This document shows positions 1-5,838 of a stretch of 8,708 nt of DNA, one piece after another. The stretch is from Frankiaceae bacterium (GTDB lineage Bacteria > Actinomycetota > Actinomycetes > JAVEEB01). The number at the start of each line of letters is the position of its first letter. The first letter of the stretch is position 1. A model generated the notes under the pieces. The model did not search any database. It saw nothing but the letters and a program-made list of their open reading frames with translations, and was not told where the DNA came from. Made by a program: the position numbers and the translations under genes. The stretch lies in assembly GCA_030840665.1 (NCBI GenBank), contig JAVEEB010000052.1, positions 1 through 8,708 of the forward strand, in the 5' to 3' direction.

Positions 1-917
1 ACCCGCACGATCATGTTGGTTTCGCTGGTGTCCACGACCTGCACGACCCACATGACCCGGTCCCACAACGCGGACTGCTCCAGGATGCGCAGCGTTTCCG
101 CCCGCAACTCTTCCATCGGGGTTGCGAAATCGACGTGAATCGCGACGGCGCCGACGACACGGGAGTCGTTGCGCGTCCAGTTCTGGAACGGCGTCGTCGT
201 GAAGTAACTCGTCGGCAGGACGAGTCGCCGTTCGTCCCACAGGTGCAGCACGACGTGGGTGAGCGTCAGGTCCTCGACGCGGCCCCACTCGCCCTCGGTG
301 ACGACCACGTCGTCGAGTCGCAGCGCATCCGTGAAGGCCAGCTGGATGCCGGCGATCCAGTTGCCCAGCGTGGCTTGGGCGGCGAGGCCGACCACGACTC
401 CGGCCACGCCGGCCGACGCCAGCAGTGATTGACCAATGCCCCGGAGTTCGGTGAACGACGTCAGCACGACACCGATTGCCACGATCGACACACCGGCGCC
501 GGTGAGTCGCCGCAAGATATTGATCTGTGTACGCCGCCGCCGCGTGGTGCGGTTGTTCTCAACATCGAGCGGCAGCTTGGTCAAGGCCTCTTCCTCGGCG
601 AAGAACAGCACTTTGACGATGAGCCACGCGCACGCGAAGACGGTCACCACCAGGGCGATGTGCCAGATGATGTTGTGCGCCGAGTCCCCGATGTGCGCGC
701 TGCCGACGGCGATCATCGCAGCCGCACCCACCACGGTGGTGGCAAAGGGCCGGAAGAGCACGCTGTGCAGCCGGTCGAGCCGCGGCCGCTGGTGGCGCTG
801 CGCGAGCGCCCGGATGCCCTGGTCGATCAGGACGCTGGCCAACGCACCAATGGCAATGGCAGCCACCATCAAAACGTACGGGTTGTCGAACCACCGATGT
901 CCGGGCGCGGTTTGCAT
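1..917 (-). CDS. MscS-family mechanosensitive ion channel (3' end beyond window)
   Basis: This is a membrane channel of the MscS family, which opens under membrane tension to release solutes during hypo-osmotic shock. About 305 codons are visible and the C-terminus runs off the left edge. Hydrophobic segments lie at about residues 14-33, 58-75, 84-106 and 138-157. The pore helix follows at about 160-195, with the family-typical stretch GLAAQATLGNWIAG (177-190). The beta-domain comes next, including LRLDDVVV (199-206), EGEWGRVEDL (208-217) and the LPTSYFTTTPFQNWTR segment (234-249). A basic cytoplasmic loop (RTTRRRR) lies near residues 123-129. The ATG at 917 is chosen; an in-frame GTG at 923 is possible, and an in-frame TGA lies a few codons further upstream. 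No strong ribosome-binding site is visible. The gene starts about 50 bases after the ABC exporter stop codon on the same strand, so the two may be co-transcribed. The family assignment is firm; gating properties cannot be read from sequence. Confidence 0.93.
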   Translation of the reverse strand, partial: MQTAPGHRWFDNPYVLMVAAIAIGALASVLIDQGIRALAQRHQRPRLDRLHSVLFRPFATTVVGAAAMIAVGSAHIGDSAHNIIWHIALVVTVFACAWLIVKVLFFAEEEALTKLPLDVENNRTTRRRRTQINILRRLTGAGVSIVAIGVVLTSFTELRGIGQSLLASAGVAGVVVGLAAQATLGNWIAGIQLAFTDALRLDDVVVTEGEWGRVEDLTLTHVVLHLWDERRLVLPTSYFTTTPFQNWTRNDSRVVGAVAIHVDFATPMEELRAETLRILEQSALWDRVMWVVQVVDTSETNMIVR

Positions 918-970
918 GATCACGTCGTACCCAAATCAGCACGCCGCCGCTAGGGCTGGGCCCGAAAGAC

Positions 971-2734
971 TTACAGCATCGCCGAGGCGTGCAGGCGCGA
1001 GTACGGCCCATCGACGGCGAGCAGGTCGTCGTGGCGGCCGACTTCGACGATGCGGCCCTTGTCCATCACGACGATCCGGTCGGCGGATTGCACGGTGGAG
1101 AGCCGGTGCGCGACCACGAAACTCGTCCGACCGGCCATCAACCGGCCCAGCGCCTCCCGGACGAGTTGCTCGGACGTGGTGTCGAGCGCGGAGGTGGCCT
1201 CGTCGAGCACGAGCACCCGCGGATCACGAATGAGGGCACGCGCGATCGCAATGCGCTGCTTCTGCCCACCCGACAGCCGGGCGCCCCGGTCCCCCAGCTT
1301 CGTCGCCCAGCCGTCGGGAAGGGCGTCGACGAACTCCGTCGCGTGGGCGGCAGCGAGAGCCGCACGCACGTCGTCGTCGGTCAAGTCGGGGCTGCCGTAC
1401 GTGACGTTCTCGCGCACGCTGCCGGCGAACAGCAACGGCTCCTGCGGCACGATCGCGAGGTAGCGCCGGTAGCTGCGCCGGTCGATGGCCGCCATGTCGT
1501 GGCCATCGAGCAGTACGCGACCGTCCGTCGGAGTCATCAGGCCGATCACGATGTTGAGCAGTGTCGACTTGCCCGAGCCGGAGGCCCCCACAACCGCGAT
1601 GGTCTCGCCGGCCTTGACCTTCAACGTGAAGTCGGTCAGCGCCGCCTCGCCCTCCGGGCCGTACCGATAGGTCAGCCCCTCGAAGCTGAAGTCCCCACGC
1701 ACCGCGGCCAGCCGCGGCTTGCCTTCGTTGTGTTCCAGGTCCGGAGCCGCGAGGACATCTCCCAGGGACCGCACGGATTCCAGGCCCTTACCCATGACGG
1801 GCACGAGGTTCATGAGCGCCGAGACGCTGCCGGTCAACGTGACGAAGAAGCTGCTGACCAGCACGACGTCGCCGGGCGTCACGCCCAGATAACCGTGGTA
1901 GGCAACCCAGCCCGCACCGATGAGGCAGCCGCCGCCGAGCAGTTGGAAAATGGTCCACGACAGCGAGCCGAAGAAGCCGACCTCGGTGTCGATCGCGACG
2001 CCGGCGTCGCGCACCTCGCGCAACCGATCGTCGATGCGCGACAACGCGACCGGCTCGAGGGCGTGAGCGCGCGTGAGAGCGACGAGGTGCGTCATCTCGC
2101 TGACGCCCGAGGACAGCCGCTCGATGGTGTGCCGGAAAGCGGCGTTCCGTTCGCGCATCCGACGCCGCATCCCGAGCCCGAGAGCAGCGCCCGTCGGGAG
2201 CGCCAGGACGAGCAACGGCAGGAGGACGGGGGCCTTGATAGCGGTGATGACGATGCCGCCGACGAGGGATGTGATGGCGCCGAGGCCCATGTCGAAGGAG
2301 TCGCGGACCGCGAGCCCGACGTTCTCGACGTCACGCATCACCTTCGTCTGCAGGATGCCCGGATCGGAGCTGCGGTGGAATCCGATCGACAACTGCTGCA
2401 ACCGGCGGCACAGCTCGCCGCGCAGGCGGGTCTCGACGTCGCGAATCGCCTTGCTCACCGTGCGGACGTACAAGGTGTGCATCGGCACGTTCTGCACGAG
2501 GAAAGCCAGCAGGATCGCCGCCTGGATCCACAGGTCGCTCTCGCGGCGATGCCGGATGACGATGTCGATGACGTTGGCGGTGACCAGGGGCAGCATCCAG
2601 ACAGGACTGGATTTCACGAGAAATATCAGGAGGGCGCGAGCCAGCCTCAGTTGATTGCCGCGGAAGAATCGCACCACCATCCGCACGGGATGATCGGCGG
2701 AAAAGTCGTCATCGAAGGGCCCTGCCGCGGTCAT
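971..2734 (-). CDS. ABC exporter half-transporter, fused membrane and ATPase domains
   Basis: This 587-residue protein has the MsbA/multidrug-exporter layout: a six-helix type-1 membrane domain (about residues 28-315) followed by a nucleotide-binding domain (about 348-580). It would work as a homodimer or heterodimer in the inner membrane, using ATP to export a substrate that the sequence does not reveal. The ATPase motifs are complete: A-loop Tyr near 358, Walker A GASGSGKST (383-391), Q-loop Gln431, signature LSGGQ (487-491), Walker B VLVLDE with Glu512, D-loop SALD (515-518) and switch His543. Hydrophobic segments are clear at about 30-60, 70-92, 148-185 and 255-312. There is no N-terminal C39 peptidase domain, so it is not a bacteriocin-processing exporter. 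The ATG at 2734 has only weak Shine-Dalgarno complementarity. No second half-transporter gene is adjacent, which favours a homodimer. A stem-loop separates it from the upstream protease, and the MscS gene follows closely. Drug, lipid or peptide export are all possible. Confidence 0.95.
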   Translation of the reverse strand: MTAAGPFDDDFSADHPVRMVVRFFRGNQLRLARALLIFLVKSSPVWMLPLVTANVIDIVIRHRRESDLWIQAAILLAFLVQNVPMHTLYVRTVSKAIRDVETRLRGELCRRLQQLSIGFHRSSDPGILQTKVMRDVENVGLAVRDSFDMGLGAITSLVGGIVITAIKAPVLLPLLVLALPTGAALGLGMRRRMRERNAAFRHTIERLSSGVSEMTHLVALTRAHALEPVALSRIDDRLREVRDAGVAIDTEVGFFGSLSWTIFQLLGGGCLIGAGWVAYHGYLGVTPGDVVLVSSFFVTLTGSVSALMNLVPVMGKGLESVRSLGDVLAAPDLEHNEGKPRLAAVRGDFSFEGLTYRYGPEGEAALTDFTLKVKAGETIAVVGASGSGKSTLLNIVIGLMTPTDGRVLLDGHDMAAIDRRSYRRYLAIVPQEPLLFAGSVRENVTYGSPDLTDDDVRAALAAAHATEFVDALPDGWATKLGDRGARLSGGQKQRIAIARALIRDPRVLVLDEATSALDTTSEQLVREALGRLMAGRTSFVVAHRLSTVQSADRIVVMDKGRIVEVGRHDDLLAVDGPYSRLHASAML

Positions 2735-2846
2735 GCGTCACACCGTCACTTCTCGTCGTACGCACGACACGGCCGCACGTTTGGTTTAGCCAGTCTCCCA
2801 TCTATCGGCCCGCGCCGCTCCGCGAAAGACCGCACGGACAGCAAGA

Positions 2847-2893
2847 GACCCCGACGGGACGCCCGCCTTGTGAGCGAGCCCCGCGTCGGGGTC
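2847..2893 (-). terminator. Stem-loop terminator of the S8 protease gene
   Basis: A perfect 10-bp inverted repeat lies at 2847-2856 (GACCCCGACG) and 2884-2893 (CGTCGGGGTC). Inside the 26-27 base loop a shorter imperfect stem (GCCCGC with GCGAGC) may extend the fold. On the minus strand the stem is followed by CTCTTGCTG, which is only moderately T-rich, as is common for high-GC terminators. It begins about 37 bases after the protease stop codon, and the next gene starts about 110 bases further on. Placement and stem strength support a terminator for the protease gene. It could also slow readthrough in the opposite direction, where a TTT follows the stem. Confidence 0.7.
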
Positions 2894-2929
2894 CTGTTTG
2901 CCTGTCAATGCTGGGCGATGCCGGGACGA

Positions 2930-4537
2930 TCAGCCCCAGAACTCGCTCGCCCAAGCGTTGCCGCTCCACAAAGCCCCGGTCCAGCGGGAGCCGGTCCAAC
3001 GGGAGCCCGTCCAACGGGAGCCCGTCCAGCGGGACCCGCTCCACGCGGCGTTGGACAGCGTGCCACCCTCGCCGCCGGCCGCCGCCGTGTAGGTCGGGGA
3101 CTGCCATACGGAGTTGGCCCACGTGCCGCCCGTCTGGTCGGTGCCGAACTGGTCCCAGTTGTTGGCGTGCGGGAAGTTCGCGTAGACGTTGCGCAACGGC
3201 TGGTCGTAGGCAGCCGTGAGGTTGAGCTGCCCGGCGCCTTGGCTGGCGGCGCTCGCTCCGGCGATCGGCTTGGCGCTGTCCATGAGGAGCGCCTTGACGA
3301 CGTCGGGGTTGAGATCCGGGTGTTGCGAGATGATGAGCGCGGCAGCGCCGGCGACGATCGCCGACGACTCCGACGTGCCACTTCCGCGGAAGAAGCTGTC
3401 GCCCACGGCGCCGGTTGAGCCGTACGTCATGTCGATGTAGCCGTTGATGTTGCGGAGCCCGATGACGTGCGTTCCGGGCGCCACCAGGTCCGGGTTGCGA
3501 ACCCCGTTGCCGGTGTTGGAGAACGACGCGACGCTGTCGTCCGCGGTGGAGACGGTGTTTTTGTTGTCGACGGCGCCGACCGCGATGGCGTACGGGTCTG
3601 CCGCCGGCAGCGTCAGACCGGACGTGCCGTCGTTTCCGGCGGAGGCGACGACGGTGATGCAGTAGCTCCACGCCTTTTCGATGGCGGCGGCCAACGGGCT
3701 GTTCTGGTACCCCGTGTTCGGCACGCCGACGGACAGGTTGATGACGCGGATGTTGTTGACGCCGATCGACCGGTCGTACATGTGCTGGACGACCCACTCG
3801 ACGCCCGCGACGACGGCCGACTCCGTGGTGTTGCCGAGTGCGTCCGCAACCTTGACGCTGATGAGCGTCGCTTCAGGTGCGATGCCCACGAAGTTCGCGG
3901 AGTTCGTGTACGGGCGGGTGGCGGCGTCGGTGTGGCCCGCGATGAGGCTGGCCATGAACGTGCCGTGCCCGTACGTGTCGAGGAACTTGAGCGACGAGTC
4001 CGCCACCTGCGGCGAGAAGTCAGGGCCGTAGTAGACGTTGCGGCGAAGGCCGTTCTGCGGGACGACGCCCGAGTCGATGACGGCAATGCCGACACCTTGG
4101 CCGTAGAACCCGTTCTTCCAATACGTCGAGGCTCCCGTCGCCGCTTGCAAGGCCTGCGGCGCGCCGGCGTCGGTGGTGGGCGAGTACGTAGAACCAAGCA
4201 CGTGGAGCACCTGGTCGGGCGAGACGGCGAGCACACCGTCTTGCTGGGCGAGCGCGTCGGCGGCGCCACTCGGAACGGTCGCGGCAAATCCGTTGATGAG
4301 CGTGAGCTCACGCGTGACAACGCCGCCACCGTCGCGCACTGCGCGCTCTGCGGTGGCAAGGTCGCCCGGAGTGGCCTGAACGATGACTTGCGTTGCTTCT
4401 CCGACAGGGGCAGACGCGATCGCCTGGCCCTCTCCGGCCTTACTGAAGGCGCCCGGCAACAAGAGGCCGAGAGCGAGCAACCCGGCCATGGCCCCTCGCC
4501 TCCCCTTGCGGTAACTCCATGTCACACCTGGCTGCAT
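2930..4537 (-). CDS. Secreted subtilisin-like (S8) serine protease with C-terminal Trp-repeat tail
   Basis: This is a 535-residue secreted endopeptidase of MEROPS family S8. In order it has a signal peptide (basic RKGRR near residues 10-14, then a hydrophobic core to about 30), an I9-like inhibitory propeptide (about 48-113), the catalytic domain (about 138-440), a linker, and a C-terminal Trp-rich repeat tail (499-535). Catalytic residues are Asp155 (AVIDSG), His191 (YGHGTFMAS), oxyanion Asn302 (ASAGNDG) and Ser389 (GSGTSESSAIVAG). The serine motif lacks the usual proline of GTSMA(T/S)P. The tail has Trp at 499, 504, 509, 514, 519, 524, 529 and 534, mostly as RWTGS units. The ATG at 4537 is chosen because AAGGGAG sits 6 bases upstream and the signal peptide begins here. 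The frame stays open to 4816, but those extra 93 codons do not look like protein and would bury the signal peptide. The gene has its own leader and terminator. Its substrate is unknown. Confidence 0.95.
   Translation of the reverse strand: MQPGVTWSYRKGRRGAMAGLLALGLLLPGAFSKAGEGQAIASAPVGEATQVIVQATPGDLATAERAVRDGGGVVTRELTLINGFAATVPSGAADALAQQDGVLAVSPDQVLHVLGSTYSPTTDAGAPQALQAATGASTYWKNGFYGQGVGIAVIDSGVVPQNGLRRNVYYGPDFSPQVADSSLKFLDTYGHGTFMASLIAGHTDAATRPYTNSANFVGIAPEATLISVKVADALGNTTESAVVAGVEWVVQHMYDRSIGVNNIRVINLSVGVPNTGYQNSPLAAAIEKAWSYCITVVASAGNDGTSGLTLPAADPYAIAVGAVDNKNTVSTADDSVASFSNTGNGVRNPDLVAPGTHVIGLRNINGYIDMTYGSTGAVGDSFFRGSGTSESSAIVAGAAALIISQHPDLNPDVVKALLMDSAKPIAGASAASQGAGQLNLTAAYDQPLRNVYANFPHANNWDQFGTDQTGGTWANSVWQSPTYTAAAGGEGGTLSNAAWSGSRWTGSRWTGSRWTGSRWTGALWSGNAWASEFWG
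2933..3043 (-). repeat. 15-bp tandem repeats coding WxGxx pentapeptides
   Basis: Four near-identical 15-base units (2977-2991, 2992-3006, 3007-3021, 3022-3036; for example CGGTCCAACGGGAGC on the plus strand) differ at only one to three bases. Each encodes RWTGS or a close variant. More diverged copies on both sides extend the five-residue Trp periodicity from 3043 to the end of the protease gene. The high identity of the central units suggests recent duplication, for instance by slippage. Because the unit length is a multiple of three, gain or loss of units keeps the reading frame. Confidence 0.9.
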
Positions 4538-4543
4538 CACTGA

Positions 4544-4550
4544 CTCCCTT
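4544..4550 (-). promoter_or_regulatory. Strong ribosome-binding site that fixes the protease start
   Basis: On the minus strand AAGGGAG lies 6 bases before the ATG at 4537. It is the best Shine-Dalgarno match seen in front of any gene in the window. It settles the start against the longer open frame reaching 4816 and against the GTG directly before the ATG, which would leave only 3 bases of spacing. Confidence 0.85.
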
Positions 4551-4870
4551 GTCGAACTGGTGTCTCGAAGTGTGATCGAGCCATCACAGGCTGCAATCAC
4601 CCGAACGCTGAGGCCTGGTGACACATCGATGGAGGCAAATGCCCGTGCACACGGCCCGATTCGAGGCACTTTGTCCGGTTCACGCATCGAAGTACGGGGC
4701 GCGTGGACTCCGCTGTTGGTCCGGATGGAGCAGCCCGGCCTAGCCCAAGCCGAAGCGGCGCCACGCAAAATCCACACGCAATTCGAGAAAATTCGGCGCA
4801 GATTGTCGTACTTCATCTCGGCGCAGGCCTGGATCAGCCCGTGACCTACCCCTTAGGTAACTCGCCGGGG
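4551..4870 (-). other. Gene-free leader region upstream of the protease
   Basis: About 320 bases separate the DUF1028 stop codon from the protease ribosome-binding site. It holds the TGTGAT/ATCACA inverted repeat close to the protease and an A/T-richer stretch at about 4765-4815, with two direct copies of CACGCAA (4762-4768 and 4775-4781) and two of ATTCG. Short overlapping inverted repeats follow at 4844-4880. The A/T-richer part is a plausible place for the protease promoter, but I see no convincing -35/-10 pair. The minus-strand frame of the protease is open through most of this region without coding character. I see no small gene or RNA gene that I can support. Confidence 0.5.
4571..4588. 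promoter_or_regulatory. Perfect inverted repeat TGTGAT-N6-ATCACA, possible operator
   Basis: TGTGAT (4571-4576) and ATCACA (4583-4588) form perfect 6-base arms around 6 bases, 34-51 bases upstream of the protease start codon. The half-sites resemble those of CRP/FNR-family regulators such as CRP and GlxR. However, the spacer between TGTGA and TCACA is 8 bases rather than the usual 6, so a standard CRP-type site is doubtful. It could be the operator of another dimeric regulator, a weak hairpin in the leader RNA, or chance. Confidence 0.35.
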
Positions 4871-5767
4871 CTATTTACCTCGCGTCAGCGCCCGCAGCAC
4901 GTCGGCGGCGGCGGGTGCCATCTGCGGCGAGAGTCGCGCCAGCAGGACCAGCCAGTTGGCGTGGACGGCGACGGCGCTGCGCACCGCCTCGATCCCTCCG
5001 GTGACATCGCCGGCCTGCGCCATCGCCAGCCCGGCCCAGAAGAGCAACTCGTCCGAATGTGGCGCCAGCTCCTGGGCCGCTCGGTACCGGCTGCCGGCCT
5101 CGTCGACGCGGCCCACCGCGAGGAGGTCGTCACCCTCTCCGGCAAGCTCGTACGCGCTGTGCAGACCAAAGAGCCGGCGCAGCTCTACCAACGGTTCGGC
5201 CGAGTCGTCGACGCGCAGATCGAGACGCGACCGCCACGCCTCCCCTTCCGGAGGGACGACCAGCATCGCCGCCGACTGGCGACCGCGCACATCGCCGCCT
5301 TCGGCCTCGGCCGCCTCGAGCGCGATCAACATGCGCTGACCGAGCGAGCCCGCCGACGCGGCGAACGCTGCCGACATGGCGGCGGGGACCGTGTCCCGCT
5401 CCATCATGTTGGCCTGGCACGACCACGAGTCGCCGAGGACGTGCGCCGCGTAGGCGATGCAGTCACGACCCGTGTGCGCAGCCGGGGCACCCCGGGCACC
5501 GATGATCCCGACCTGTCGCAAGGCCGCTGAGTCGTCGGCGGCGAGCACCACAGCGAGCGCTGTTGCCGCATTGTCACCGGCGCCAAGCCGGTCCAGCGCG
5601 TTCGGGCCGTGTGCCGGCTCGACGATCGATTGGGTGGCCACGGCACCCACGCCAGGGCGCGCCCAGATGCACAGCGACCCGACGGAGAACCAATGCGATT
5701 GCACGGCCGCACCGAGCTCGCCCGTGTCCGGGTCTCGCGCGACGATCGAATAGGTGCCCTGGCGCAT
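4871..5767 (-). CDS. DUF1028 family protein with C-terminal TPR-like region
   Basis: This 298-residue protein belongs to the DUF1028 family, which I recall is grouped with the Ntn-hydrolase fold; no reaction is established to my knowledge. The family core covers about residues 5-200 and is recognised by YSIVARDPDTGELG (6-19), VQSHWFSVG (22-30), GAVATQS (41-47), RQVGIIG (84-90), AHTG (97-100), QANMM (118-122), GGDVRGRQSAA (157-167) and LRVDD (184-188). The rest (about 208-275) is Ala/Leu-rich and helical, with a TPR-like pattern (GRVDEAGSRYRAAQELAP at 219-236), as in other long family members I recall. No signal peptide or membrane segment is visible, so it is probably cytoplasmic. The ATG at 5767 is chosen because the family motif begins a few residues later. 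The frame stays open upstream to 5935 but overlaps the preceding gene's end and lacks family similarity. No good Shine-Dalgarno is seen. It begins 71 bases after the GGDEF-EAL gene, with no clear terminator between them. Confidence 0.9.
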   Translation of the reverse strand: MRQGTYSIVARDPDTGELGAAVQSHWFSVGSLCIWARPGVGAVATQSIVEPAHGPNALDRLGAGDNAATALAVVLAADDSAALRQVGIIGARGAPAAHTGRDCIAYAAHVLGDSWSCQANMMERDTVPAAMSAAFAASAGSLGQRMLIALEAAEAEGGDVRGRQSAAMLVVPPEGEAWRSRLDLRVDDSAEPLVELRRLFGLHSAYELAGEGDDLLAVGRVDEAGSRYRAAQELAPHSDELLFWAGLAMAQAGDVTGGIEAVRSAVAVHANWLVLLARLSPQMAPAAADVLRALTRGK

Positions 5768-5838
5768 ACCGCGATCGTGGCACGCGCGCCCCGCAACGTC
5801 ACCGCCACCAACTCGCCGCGGCCGAATGGCGCGTTGCG

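Noticed and set aside
951..966. Possible terminator between the ABC exporter and MscS genes (GGGC/GCCC stem)
   Set aside because: The stem is only about 4 bp with no T-run, too weak to call.
135..1233. Plus-strand open frames opposite the MscS gene
   Set aside because: Antisense shadows of an MscS channel whose minus-strand translation matches the family over its full visible length.
2755..2768. Short palindrome GTCGT-N4-ACGAC upstream of the ABC exporter
   Set aside because: Five-base arms made of common high-GC words are likely by chance, and no promoter elements frame it clearly.
989..3418. Very long plus-strand open frame (809 codons) opposite the ABC exporter and protease
   Set aside because: It is antisense to two genes with complete family motifs, crosses their intergenic terminator, and its translation is Arg/Asp/His/Gly-rich without domains. 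Long antisense frames are expected in high-GC coding DNA.
3467..4543. Plus-strand open frame (358 codons) opposite the protease
   Set aside because: Antisense shadow of a clear S8 protease; composition is Val/Arg/Asp repetitive and no domain is recognisable.
4571..4588. A classical CRP/GlxR binding site
   Set aside because: The half-sites fit, but the TGTGA-to-TCACA spacing is 8 bases instead of 6; kept only as an unassigned inverted repeat.
4538..4816. N-terminal extension of the protease by 93 codons
   Set aside because: The frame is open, but the sequence lacks protein character, would place the signal peptide internally, and the ATG at 4537 has a strong Shine-Dalgarno.
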